NCBI GenBank assembly: GCA_002633025.1
Contig: NMRB01000165.1
Span: 98,773-162,772, forward strand
Length of the DNA: 64,000 bases
Direction: 5' to 3'
DNA from: Notospermus geniculatus
Lineage: Eukaryota > Nemertea > Pilidiophora > Heteronemertea > Lineidae
The position numbers were made by a program, and so were the translations under genes. Below, in pieces: positions 57,501 through 61,698 of the stretch. Positions within the stretch are counted from its first letter, which is position 1. Each line of letters starts with the position of its first letter. The notes beneath the pieces were generated by a model. The model was given only the letters and a program-made list of their open reading frames with translations. It was not told the origin of the DNA and searched no databases.

Positions 57501-58989
57501 CTCTATTTTCTGTAGCACTTGATGTCAAGAGCTTCAAATACTTGTTATTTTCCGTATCTGGAAAAAAATCAAAACCCAAATGAGGATTTGTGGTGTAGTA
57601 CCGGTACATGTAAGTCCCAAACTACCGTGCTATGAAGTACCCCACATGTTGTATTTGAATGTTTGCTGTGCTGCTCTAACAAATGAGCCGTCCTGCTCTA
57701 GTAAAGAGCAGTACTATCGTAATTAATCTGCTACTACAGAGATCTGCTATGAAAGAGATCAGTCCCTCTCTTGCATTAAATCAAGTTTATGGCCGACAGA
57801 AGCCCGTCATTATTCCCACTACCGAAGGTAATAAACAGGAAGTTTGTGAAAGGCAGATGTTGTCAATGGAAACTTGCATCGCTGTGAGTGCTTCCGAAGT
57901 TGCTTCGTCAGTTTCCTGTTGTTCGTTTGTGTGGCAAGTGACTCCTCCAACACCATATGGGGAGGCTTTTAAAGATTCTGCTTTCAAAGTTGGCTACTTT
58001 ATATGATCTTTAACCTCTTCTGGAGGTTTTTAAGCAGCTCTGGCGAGACTAATGTTACTAATTACTCCTAGCGGCCAAAACCGTAAAGTAGCCTACACGT
58101 CAACAAAAGTGTCGGTTATTTTGGCTTGGTTTCTGTTGATCATCAGTGAATTCAAAAACTGTTTCTACAGAAAAACAGCTCAAGTGACTAAGACCTGCAG
58201 CAGTCTCTATCAGGATTGCTCAACTTGAATGGCTTCACCACGTCACTGTATCTTGGTGGTACCAGCAACGGTCGCACGCACTGAAAAAAAACACCGTGTC
58301 ATTAGATGTGGATGATCATTAAGATTTTTTACTCCATGCTGCCTTTCCATTAGAAGCCTTACACATCCTTCCTGTGTGGTGAGAGAATTAATGGATTAAC
58401 CCTTCTACTAACCTGTACTCTGTAGGGAAGCCAGATGGATGAACTGTTTGAGACTACATCAGGACTGTTTGAGACTATACATCAGGACTGTTTGAGACAA
58501 TGTTGATACCTTGGTACTCTTTTACAGTGCTTTACGTAAGACGGGCGCAGTCACGTTTGTGCCCCTGTGCGCCCACAAAATTGCACTGAGGAGCTCGATT
58601 GACCGTGCTCCTCAGCATCCTTGAAGTAACTGACCATCAAATTTCATGAGTGTGAACAGCTCTCTTTGAGCTCCTGCAGATTTCAAACGTGAAGCACTGC
58701 TTTTAAGTACTGCAAGTGTGGTTTCTTGTAAAGTGAGTTTGAAACTGTTTTTGCACATCCTTCAACTCAGTGATTTCTCATTTCAGGGTTCATCCCCGAG
58801 GAAGGGAAACAGGAGCGTTCGAACACAGAAGAGAACCTGGCGGGCATAGCAACAAAGGCACAAAACATGTCGGAAAGTCCTTCCTCAAATGACTTAGAAT
58901 GGGACAATAACTTTGTGAGCGCTGAATCATTAGAAACGGAAAAATTATTACCAAACGTGACGAAAAAAGATGAGGTGATCGATCGATGA
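15502..58989 (+). CDS. AP1AR: AP1AR (gadkin/gamma-BAR) homologue, 3' part of gene, split over six visible exon types
   Basis: Exons lie at 15502-15522 (second copy 20514-20534), 18009-18034 (second copy 22754-22779), 50915-51011, 55882-55970, 56871-56969 and 58787-58989. In translation they follow the order of vertebrate AP1AR: FENL, a charged helix starting PIS/PLT, an EDDFE acidic block, then two LEW motifs, the second continuing into FVSAE. AP1AR is known as a palmitoylated trans-Golgi/endosome accessory protein that binds AP-1 gamma-adaptin, kinesin-1 and Arp2/3. Phases match at all junctions except 51011 to 55882, where about 50 residues of coiled coil expected from the family are absent. 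The first exon, with the N-terminal cysteines used for palmitoylation, is not recognised and probably lies upstream. Visible coding length is 535 bp, against about 300 codons in vertebrates. The assignment rests on remembered family sequence, not on a search. Confidence 0.85.
15594..15853. mobile_element. GGATCC-type element, present in copy 1 only
   Basis: GTGGCGGATCC start and GGATCCGTGTGTG end, with CTTATCA at 15587-15593 and 15854-15860. The empty site in copy 2 (near 20605) has CTTATCA once. The target duplication is 5 to 7 bp depending on where the element is taken to start. G- and C-runs lie near the start. No coding capacity. Confidence 0.8.
16456..16881. repeat. TTTTAGC-family repeat, truncated at an N
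   Basis: Starts tttttagcccgcttggccgc, with the family words gaaactttgtacacatgtac and cactagggggccaaaac. The match to copy 2 stops at its start and resumes right after the N at 16882, so this segment is either an insertion or a piece of a broken contig. Confidence 0.65.
17040..17374. mobile_element. MITE with ACACTACAAA ends (copy in 21775-22118)
   Basis: Ends ACACTACAAA and TTTGTAGTGT; the interior is rich in tccgga words (aagtccgg, ccggacttg) that pair between halves. It is present in both haplotype copies, so it is older than the split; in copy 2 the left end is damaged. Confidence 0.6.
17709..17990. repeat. TTTTAGC-family repeat before microexon b
   Basis: Starts tttttagcccacctggtgag, then gcagtgtctgtcacc, cgaacttggtacacaagtag and aaatgacctc. 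Present in copy 2 at 22452-22735. Its end runs to within about 20 bases of the microexon acceptor. Confidence 0.6.
18009..18034 (+). CDS. AP1AR: AP1AR microexon b, copy 1 (26 bp)
   Basis: This 26-bp exon encodes ETQPEESI plus two bases (AT) completed by the first base of the exon at 50915, giving Ile. The acceptor is tctcttcacag and the donor is gtaagtac. It follows microexon a in frame. The second copy (22754-22779) differs at one third-codon position (ACA to ACG, both Thr), as expected for constrained coding sequence. It lies directly after a TTTTAGC-family repeat that fills the end of the intron. Confidence 0.72.
18286..18829. mobile_element. 544-bp MITE, CACTA duplication, present in copy 1 only
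   Basis: Ends GGCCTTTTTACACGGTGCTG and its exact reverse complement. CACTA at 18281-18285 and 18830-18834; copy 2 (near 23005) has the empty site gtttcactatgtac. The interior repeats cctccacctt and ctagatcgag words in both orientations. No transposase frame. Confidence 0.92.
19360..19565. mobile_element. 206-bp TA-target MITE, present in copy 1 only
   Basis: Ends TAGAGGCCTTGCAATGACGT and, inverted, TAGAGGCCTTGCAAATGACG, with TA on both sides; copy 2 shows the empty site aaggatactag. TA duplication suggests Tc1/mariner-type mobilisation. A relative lies at 44005-44217. Confidence 0.92.
20514..20534 (+). CDS. AP1AR: AP1AR microexon a, copy 2 (probable other haplotype)
   Basis: Identical in sequence to the exon at 15502-15522, with the same acceptor (tctcgttgcag) and donor (gtaagtag). 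It sits in the second copy of a block joined to the first by a single N. If both copies were truly in tandem and all exons were spliced, microexon b (26 bp) followed by a second microexon a would shift the frame, so at most one copy of the a-b pair can be used per transcript. An assembly duplicate of the other haplotype is the simpler reading. Confidence 0.7.
22754..22779 (+). CDS. AP1AR: AP1AR microexon b, copy 2 (probable other haplotype)
   Basis: Same 26-bp exon as 18009-18034 with one synonymous change (ACG for ACA). The acceptor here is tctctttatag instead of tctcttcacag, and the donor gtaagtat is strong. If this copy is the one used, the intron to 50915 is 28.1 kb; from copy 1 it would be 32.9 kb. 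Confidence 0.7.
23642..23761. mobile_element. 120-bp MITE, present in copy 2 only
   Basis: Flanked by CATG on both sides; copy 1 (near 19671) has the empty site acaacatgttatcc. The interior gcttttact and aaaagcatttgc words pair. A relative is at 32943-33054. Confidence 0.8.
23966..26410. other. Intron, no gene recognised
   Basis: Unique-looking sequence with an N at 24590. Open frames such as 25844-26131 (minus) show no domain and no splice context. Confidence 0.5.
26420..26720. promoter_or_regulatory. CpG-rich block with NRF1, E2F, YY1 and CRE-like words
   Basis: Within 180 bases lie gagcatgcgcagtg (NRF1-like, 26469-26482), an inverted TTTGGCGCC (E2F-like, near 26530), ccgccatctt (YY1-like, 26575-26584) and TGACGTCA (CRE, 26647-26654). 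There are about 20 CpG in 300 bases, well above the surroundings. Such clusters are typical of broadly active promoters. The YY1 word contains an ATG on the minus strand that opens a 22-codon frame without a splice donor; on the plus strand an 85-codon frame starts at 26646 with a hydrophobic stretch. No gene is established. Confidence 0.35.
27020..27290. repeat. Repeat related to 44228-44400 and 51935-52072
   Basis: Shares accaacaatggtgaat, ttgagaaagaactcgc and aaactctcgcgtggagt with those loci, where gttttctc and gagagcaaacttgc words form inverted ends. Here only one half is clear. Confidence 0.45.
27700..28480. repeat. Degenerate minisatellite with TTG and TTC runs
   Basis: About 13 units of roughly 55-110 bp, each with ctttgtgttgttgttcttct, tctggaagaaggatcc and atattgctcacagtatc. 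The trinucleotide runs keep several frames open on both strands (poly-Cys/Val/Leu on plus, poly-Gln/Glu on minus). I treat none as genes. Confidence 0.88.
28481..29314. other. Intron, no gene recognised
   Basis: A 122-codon minus frame (28555-28923) has no domain or exon borders. Confidence 0.5.
29315..29808. mobile_element. 494-bp MITE, GTAGTGTCCCAC ends
   Basis: Left GTAGTGTCCCACTGGCAAAT pairs with the right end (cgccggtgggacactac), with further paired gacaaggggcgaat words inside each end. A one-ended relative lies at 62957-63035. Confidence 0.8.
29985..30096. mobile_element. 112-bp near-palindromic MITE
   Basis: TTCCCACTTCGCCCCTTCCC at the left pairs with gggaaagggcgaaatgggaa at the right; ccccctaa and ttaggggg follow inside. 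Confidence 0.78.
30111..30490. mobile_element. 380-bp MITE, TTTACACCTAA ends
   Basis: Left ctgcttttacacctaa pairs with right ttaggtgtaaacgcagc; subterminal cagaccc and gggtctgac words pair as well, and the interior repeats aacccggatcca. Confidence 0.7.
30525..30845 (+). other. 106-codon open frame, unknown
   Basis: Opens with ATG at 30525 and ends at TAA just before the MITE at 30923. Residues are well mixed, with Cys, His and basic positions, but I recognise no domain, and the frame has no splice signals or promoter around it. It lies between two MITEs. It could be an intronless remnant or chance. Confidence 0.12.
30923..31265. mobile_element. 343-bp MITE, ATGGGYGGTTATAAC ends
   Basis: Left ATGGGTGGTTATAACTGCAA and, inverted, ATGGGCGGTTATAACCACAA continue pairing through aataaagac and ttgttgtagtcatattc. 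The middle holds three related words: cttagctaagaaagagg and two cgtctttcttagcta. Together they give a very long stem. Confidence 0.85.
31266..32572. other. Intron, no gene recognised
   Basis: Short frames only; nothing recognisable. Confidence 0.5.
32573..32940. repeat. Tandem repeat, three units of about 128 bp
   Basis: Each unit has tgtatggtgctt, ctcaggcgatatcgca, ggcattgaaaaactggtgag and gttcgaaaatgtgccaacat. Units start at about 32573, 32700 and 32830; the third is cut by the MITE at 32943. Confidence 0.92.
32943..33054. mobile_element. 112-bp MITE related to the insertion at 23642
   Basis: Perfect ends TCATATGAATAAAGACT and its complement. The interior ctgcttttacttgaattttg and ggtaaagcattt matches the haplotype-specific element at 23642-23761. 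Confidence 0.82.
33406..33592. mobile_element. Pogo/Tigger-type MITE
   Basis: CAGTAGAACCTCCCTTAGCG at the left, with ggtgtccttaat and agaggttccactg at the right, TA on both outer sides. Cagtagaacctc is typical of pogo/Tigger ends. The left tip has a small repeat (cagtcatga then cagtag). The interior repeats ggacacc and attaaggaca words. No transposase. Confidence 0.75.
33593..35088. other. Intron, no gene recognised
   Basis: Nothing beyond short frames. Confidence 0.5.
35089..35235. repeat. TTTTAGC-family repeat, truncated
   Basis: Starts ttttagctcaccagggtgag, then tacaatggtgcagtgtcc and aggcacggtaaccgctg; it stops soon after. Same family as 17709 and 63618. Confidence 0.7.
35236..36576. 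other. Intron, no gene recognised; small CRE-bearing tandem repeat
   Basis: At about 35707-35752 the word gatgttttgacgtca is present twice, 25 bases apart. Otherwise nothing. Confidence 0.5.
36577..36690. repeat. GGATCC-type repeat fragment
   Basis: Has ggcgcggacccaag and agccaacaaatatgtaaaat; its reverse complement matches the interior of 41581-41757. Confidence 0.6.
36691..38237. other. Intron, no gene recognised
   Basis: Around 37585-37730 agggtactattaagggtact and related words repeat imperfectly. No gene. Confidence 0.45.
38238..38728. mobile_element. Foldback element with iterated GGGATATTC arms
   Basis: Ends ATGGGCGGTATTTTCTGCC and, inverted, ATGGGTGGTATTTCCTGTC. The left half (about 38276-38415) holds some nine copies of gggatattcaaaga-type words; the right half (about 38464-38710) holds a dozen or more inverted copies (gaatatccctctt). 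Between them lies about 50 bp of unique sequence. Such direct iterations within each arm recall Foldback and some Galileo-type elements (inference). Confidence 0.85.
39237..39477. mobile_element. TA-target MITE with CCCTCGCTnTTACGAAC ends
   Basis: Left gcaccctcgctcttacgaac and, inverted, gtccccctcgctattacgaa; TA at both sides. An internal word of about 75 bp (starting gaaccttgattttatgaact) is repeated twice in direct order. Ends recall Tigger-type elements. Related ends occur at 61699 and 62863. Confidence 0.75.
39574..39712. repeat. Imperfect inverted repeat
   Basis: tattgcacaatatgggg and cctcatattgtgcaattata pair, with cccaaaatggg and gcccattttga inside. Probably a small degraded MITE. Confidence 0.5.
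39713..40711. other. Intron, no gene recognised
   Basis: Short frames only. Confidence 0.5.
40722..41180. mobile_element. Inverted-end element with 10-bp flanking duplication
   Basis: GCTTCCACAG stands at 40712-40721 and 41181-41190. Inverted ends share TAAGAACACC and ggaccgaatcgg words. The 459-bp interior has cgccac and gtggcg words and no transposase. The duplication of about 9-11 bp points to the Mutator superfamily. Confidence 0.78.
41581..41757. mobile_element. GGATCC-type element
   Basis: From ggggcagatccacg to cccttggatctgcacac, with aaatttcagaatttcacggt and tttgttggctgaaagggg inside. Same family as 36577 and, by its ends, 15594. Confidence 0.6.
41758..42951. other. Intron, no gene; weak MITE at about 42660-42852
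   Basis: tagcctttacac and gtgtaaccaaggcta form weak ends around 42660-42852, with several agcccgggctt-like words inside. Nothing else. Confidence 0.4.
42952..43106. mobile_element. 155-bp MITE with TTAA flanks
   Basis: Ends AGGGCCTCTAGAGGCAGC on both strands, flanked by TTAA at 42948-42951 and 43107-43110. TTAA suggests piggyBac-type mobilisation, though a 3-bp TTA/TAA reading (Harbinger) is also possible. Confidence 0.82.
43107..44004. other. Intron, no gene recognised
   Basis: AT-rich, short frames only. Confidence 0.5.
44005..44217. mobile_element. MITE related to 19360-19565
   Basis: TAGAGGCTTTGCAATGATGT at the left; gacgtcatatgcaaagcctc at the right. The interior (ctggcggccattttgg, catgcacggctaatttcgct) matches the haplotype-specific element, more diverged. 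Confidence 0.8.
44228..44400. mobile_element. MITE, GCAAGTTTGCTCTC ends
   Basis: tgcaagtttgctctctatgg pairs with ccattgagagcaaacttgct; relatives at 27020-27290 and 51935-52072. Confidence 0.65.
44579..44718. mobile_element. 140-bp MITE with TAA duplication
   Basis: Ends GGCTGCGTTTAGCTGACACG and, inverted, AGCTGCATTTAGCTGACACG, pairing for about 25 bp; TAA on both sides. Harbinger-type by target. Confidence 0.85.
44719..45873. other. Intron, no gene recognised
   Basis: Nothing beyond short frames. Confidence 0.5.
45874..46202. mobile_element. 329-bp MITE, GCAGCACAC ends
   Basis: Left and right share GCAGCACAC, accactttcgttgctc and acaggcaattttcgtg in inverted order; the interior is rich in ggtggt and accacc words that pair further. 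Confidence 0.8.
46309..46682. mobile_element. hAT-type MITE with 8-bp target duplication
   Basis: GTCAGTGG stands at 46301-46308 and 46683-46690. Ends TGCTGAAAGGGTAAATGTCG and, inverted, GCTGAAAGGGTAAATGTCGT pair for about 50 bp with few mismatches. An 8-bp duplication is the hAT signature. No transposase. Confidence 0.88.
47221..47442. mobile_element. 222-bp palindromic element, GACCCCAACCGGGGTC core
   Basis: The arms pair over almost the whole length from tagtaaacat to atgtttacta, with a short loop of ttcacttc words. Each arm contains attttcgaccccaaccgggg. The same core word, with different surrounding arm sequence, is in 56541-56775. Confidence 0.85.
47443..48759. other. Intron, no gene recognised
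   Basis: Short frames only. Confidence 0.5.
48760..48974. mobile_element. MITE, TTAACCCATTAACTG start, right end lost
   Basis: Matches 52088-52331 over its length (taggacgtcat, ttacgtcattacaaaatc, gcaaggaaatggcac, aaaaaaattacacagtt), but the last bases of the right end are missing. Confidence 0.75.
48975..50133. other. Intron, no gene recognised
   Basis: Short frames only. Confidence 0.5.
50134..50334. mobile_element. MITE, TGTGACCCGGCACAAC ends, copy 2
   Basis: Ends TGTGACCCGGCACAACAAAA and its exact complement, pairing for about 32 bp, TA on both sides. It is a better preserved relative of 7283-7480 and lies 580 bp before AP1AR exon c. Confidence 0.88.
50915..51011 (+). CDS. AP1AR: AP1AR exon c, charged alpha-helical segment
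   Basis: A 97-bp exon. The first base completes the split Ile codon from microexon b; the remaining 32 codons begin PISNRERELL and end in DAQIDQQ at phase 0. The acceptor is tgatcgtgtag after a T-rich tract, and the donor is gtaataac. The segment aligns with the PLTEEEI start of the vertebrate coiled coil, including the H-Y-D core (HKYDDLLHEQ here). Nearly all residues are charged or aliphatic, as expected for a helix. The coiled coil should continue for about 50 residues into an exon I cannot find downstream. Confidence 0.85.
51012..51934. other. Intron; expected coiled-coil exon not found here or below
   Basis: I scanned 51012-55881 for a Glu/Lys/Ala-rich open segment with matching phase and found none. 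Confidence 0.5.
51935..52072. mobile_element. MITE, CAAGTTGGCTCTC ends
   Basis: gagttttctcaagttggctc pairs with gagccaacttgcctgagaaa; relatives at 44228 and 27020. Confidence 0.65.
52088..52331. mobile_element. 244-bp MITE, TTAACC ends
   Basis: TTAACCTGTTAACTGGTAGG at the left and acagttaaggggttaa at the right. Full-length relative of 48760-48974. Confidence 0.75.
53134..53399. mobile_element. Inverted-end element with a 31-bp tandem repeat core
   Basis: TTGACATACATTTTCTGTA at the left and tacagaaaatgtgtgtcaa at the right enclose about seven copies of a 31-bp unit containing gatcactgattggttgaac and ttcagctgtgat. Almost the whole interior is the array. Confidence 0.88.
53840..54114. repeat. 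Possible MITE containing an N
   Basis: ttaaaggggctgtt near the left and actatacctttaag at the right form short inverted ends. The N at 53851 lies in the left end. The interior has tgacgtcatcacg and cccctataaatc words. Confidence 0.4.
54142..54465. repeat. Long inverted repeat (foldback)
   Basis: aggcatattcgaatcc (left) and ggggattcgaatacgcc (right) begin arms that pair through ctgactcaactcgag, gaacgatgagaatgcaacc and cagaacacgttct. In the left arm a 27-bp word (gagaatactcgtgctgacct and on) is doubled. The 67-codon frame 54352-54555 is part of the right arm. Confidence 0.75.
54466..55881. other. Intron; one weak exon candidate
   Basis: At 55665, after acceptor atggtttgtcgcag, 36 codons stay open to TAA, but no donor fits and it does not resemble AP1AR. 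Confidence 0.4.
55882..55970 (+). CDS. AP1AR: AP1AR exon d, acidic EDDFE segment
   Basis: An 89-bp exon. One base completes a codon from the missing upstream exon, then 29 codons start AGGEDDFEMFLESVKARS, with one base left over (phase 1). The acceptor is ttcttatgcag and the donor is gtgagtta. The EDDFE block matches the vertebrate family at the same position, where it follows the coiled coil. The second half is basic and Gln-rich. The required incoming phase (2) does not fit the phase-0 end of the exon at 50915, which shows directly that at least one exon between them is missing from this sequence. Confidence 0.85.
56541..56775. mobile_element. 235-bp palindromic element, GACCCCAACCGGGGTC core, in AP1AR intron d-e
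   Basis: The arms pair from taataagcaagaag to cttcttgcttatta. Each arm holds cgaattttcgaccccaaccg and then caagtggaactttacaatct, which differs from the arm of 47221-47442. The centre has three gaaaagacttt words. It lies about 100 bases before the acceptor of exon e. Confidence 0.88.
56871..56969 (+). CDS. AP1AR: AP1AR exon e, Ser/Thr-rich linker with first LEW motif
   Basis: A 99-bp exon that enters at phase 1 and leaves at phase 1. It encodes a Ser/Thr/Gln-rich, probably unstructured linker and then SSIDLEWEHEAG, matching the first of two LEW(E/D) motifs in vertebrate AP1AR. Such acidic-tryptophan motifs are reported to take part in binding the AP-1 gamma-ear and Arp2/3; which motif does which here is inference. 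The acceptor is tttcgttttag and the donor is gtgggtaa. The upstream intron is 900 bp and holds the palindrome at 56541-56775. Confidence 0.88.
56970..58786. other. Intron between exons e and f
   Basis: No repeats with clear ends. Short frames (for example 57683-58006) carry no recognisable domain. Near 58440-58500 ggactgtttgagac is repeated three times. Confidence 0.5.
58787..58989 (+). CDS. AP1AR: AP1AR terminal exon f with second LEW motif and stop
   Basis: 203 coding bases up to TGA at 58987-58989. It enters at phase 1 after acceptor gatttctcatttcag. It encodes an acidic segment (ERSNTEENLAGIATKAQN), then SSNDLEWDNNFVSAE, which matches the most conserved C-terminal motif of AP1AR (LEWENDFVSAE in vertebrates). 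The last 20 residues or so are charged and shorter than the vertebrate tail. On the other strand an overlapping open frame at 58767-59087 is a shadow of this exon. Confidence 0.92.
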
Positions 58990-60120
58990 TAGACATTTGT
59001 GCCATTTGTAAATAGATGTGTGATTAGAAGGGAGCAGGTGTGGAGTAACAATGCAATAGACGATATCACTCCAAAAGAGTGCAGCACCTGACGGGGTAGT
59101 AGGTGTGCATGATGTCCCGCACGTCATTTCACGATGTCTGGACGTTAGACGGAAAACGAATCAAATTGTTTCACAACGTCATGATCGCTGAAACAACCGG
59201 ATTTTTTTTCGAGTCACGTCATGGCATTCAGAAATGACGTGCGGGACGTCAGGACGCTGCCTCGTCAGGTGCTGCACTCTTTTGGAGTGATAGAGTCTAT
59301 AAAGAAGTTTTCTTTTCCCTATCATTCTGCATCAGGGCTGTAGTATTACACCTCAGACTATCTCCCAATATACAGGGAGAGATTATATCGAATTTAGATC
59401 TGTTGTTCAATTGAAAAAAATACTCTAGGTCAACTTTCTTTCTCAATGAATCTGTGAGGCAGAAGTTGTTATGATTTGGTGGAGATTTAAACCTTGGCTT
59501 CCTGTGTAAAAGTCTGGCACTTTAACACTACACCACTCTACACCAATCTCCCCCAATGGCTGATAACTGAAGGTATTTATCAGGTCTGTTTTCACTGAAG
59601 TATTCTAATATTGTACATGTATTTTCACATACATTTTCAGTGCCATTTACCATTACCGGTATTCCATAATACTAACAGACACAAGCTAACATATCCATCA
59701 GCCTTGAAATTTTCTGTGGATTCAGGAATTTGGTTTCACCAGTCCTGAAGCTGTGAAAATCCCATGGTTTCCATCATACAGTTACACATTGTGTGGCTGT
59801 CTGAGGGATATTTATCTTGAACTTTCTCTTTGACAACGATTACCATAAGAGATTATGAAGCAGTCATCCATTGAACAGCATGCGAATGATAGTAAGTAAT
59901 ACTGTCATTGTTACTCCATCACCTGTTATTCTGATCATATTGTACACAAGGTGTCTATAACAATTTCGTAAATTGTGATATATAACGCCTATTTTCATGG
60001 GTATGATCAATCTCAAGCTTTTTGGCACAATTTGGACTTTATAGCATTGAAATTGACAAAGACACATTCCAATTTCTTATGAATTGCTAAGGCCTAAAAA
60101 AATAAATGTCTTGTTTCGGG
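58990..60120 (+). other. Probable AP1AR 3' untranslated region
   Basis: No splice donor is needed after the stop, and no coding frame follows. The first canonical AATAAA I find after the stop is at 60111-60116, with another at 60181-60186, both inside the MITE at 60091-60486. A second MITE (59066-59290) starts 77 bases after the stop. The 3' end of the transcript is therefore uncertain, about 1.1 kb if these signals are used. Outside the MITEs I see nothing specific. Confidence 0.35.
59066..59290. mobile_element. TA-target MITE in the AP1AR 3' region
   Basis: TCACTCCAAAAGAGTGCAGC at both ends, exact for 28 bp, with further paired cccgcacgtcattt words; TA on both sides. It starts 77 bases after the stop codon, so if transcribed it would form a strong hairpin in the 3' UTR. 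Confidence 0.9.
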
Positions 60121-60486
60121 TCAGCCGACCGACCCTCCTGAAAATGCCCCGACCCTAAATTTTTTTCCAAACCTAGAAAAAATAAAACTAAAAAATCACA
60201 CAATAATACTGTTTTTTTCAATTAAAACAAACTTTCAAAAAATGACAAGAGAACAACAAATGAAGAAGGAACATTCATGACATGGCAGAATCTACAGCTC
60301 TTCCTAGGCCCCCTATGTTACAGATCAGTTCCACTTCGTTATTTCAGCTGACATTTCCTATTTTACACACAGTTTTTCAAGCAAACTTTGGGAAAAAATT
60401 TGTAAAAAATAAAATTTTATTCCGACCGACCGACCCTAATTTTTCAAACTGACATGACCCGAAACAAGACATTTTTTTTTTAGGCC
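60091..60486. mobile_element. 396-bp MITE with TAA duplication
   Basis: Ends GGCCTAAAAAAA and TTTTTTTAGGCC, with tgtcttgtttcgggtca paired inside and gaccgaccct repeated near both ends; TAA on both sides. It contains two AATAAA words on the plus strand. Confidence 0.85.
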
Positions 60487-60928
60487 TAACTTGGCCTGGT
60501 TGTTCAAATCTTTATTTGTCCCAAACTTGGTGTGTGTCTTGAGGTCATCTCCCTCAGTTACAGGATAGTCTGAAGATGATGACAGACTTCTGCCATTGTG
60601 GAGCAACGACTGTGTTTTATTTTGTGTTGCTGCAGTTAGGTAACAAAATACAATCACAAATATGTTGCTCCACACCCATAGGGCTGGTCTGTCATCGGCT
60701 TAACACCAAAATAGATATCTCTGGTCAGCATCCTGGACCTGACTTATGTTATTTATGGAGCTTTAACCAGGCAGTTCTAATGGTTTAATATTTTTCCACA
60801 ATGACCCATGGACACCAAGCTGTAATCCATACCTGGGACTGATGCTCATTGTTCTAGGTAACTCTGGGTGTTCAGACAGTATTTGTGTAAAGTCCTAGTC
60901 ACTGATGAATTATCTATGGTACATGTAA

Positions 60929-61345
60929 TTAACCCTTTAGGACTCAGTGGGTTAAAAGTGTATGGTCAGATCCCCTCATAATGCCCTACACCGGCCTGCC
61001 AAATTCGGCTCGTTCCCAACCCGTTGTTAAGATGGCGCTTGCATCGGCCGGCCCAGGCCGGCTTGAGGATCTATCATCATTGAAATGTAAGTTACTTGAA
61101 GTTCCGCAAAATATTTAAGGAGCTAGGACAGGTGCAATTTTTGCGAAATTTCACAGGGGTGTCTAAGGGGTTTCTAGGCGGCCGTCGGCGGCCATTATGG
61201 GTCATATTCATGAAGCGGTTCTATCGTTAGAACTGTTTTAGTCCGGTTCCAACTGTACATGTGATGTACACTTGGAACCAGTCTAAGATGGTTTTAACGA
61301 TAGAACCGCTTTATGAATATGACCCTATGAGTCCTAAAGGGTTAA
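60929..61345. mobile_element. MITE, TTAACCCTTTAGGACTCA ends, with a nested MITE
   Basis: Left TTAACCCTTTAGGACTCA and right tgagtcctaaagggttaa are exact complements. The MITE at 61199-61325 sits near its right end. Confidence 0.85.
61199..61325. mobile_element. 127-bp nested MITE with TAT duplication
   Basis: Ends GGGTCATATTCATGAAGCGG and, inverted, GGGTCATATTCATAAAGCGG; TAT at 61196-61198 and 61326-61328. The interior gttctatcgttaga and acatgtgatgtaca completes a near-perfect hairpin. Confidence 0.9.
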
Positions 61346-61698
61346 GGCCTGAAATGGTTTGTACTGTGTATCTCTGATTTCATATCACGGCCATAGCTAC
61401 ATTTTTGATGGCGACTTAGCTTCGCACTTCTGCAAAACGTCAGCAATAATTTCTAGTTAAATGTTAATGTTATGTTTGCATAATTTATTGCTGTAAATAT
61501 TGTAAATATACATTGATGTTTAGAGGCTTTGAGGTAGCCTGATGATTTTATAACTCCTGCCATCATGTATAAAACAAGCATCTTAAATCACCATACTGGG
61601 GACAGAAGGTTTTGTAAAGATTTTGTGTTCTTGAGTGAGAAAGGAATCAAGATGATGATGATGATCACACTTCATCTGTCAATATAAGTATAAAAATA

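Noticed and set aside
58767-59087. 106-codon minus-strand frame
   Set aside because: Shadow of AP1AR terminal exon f.
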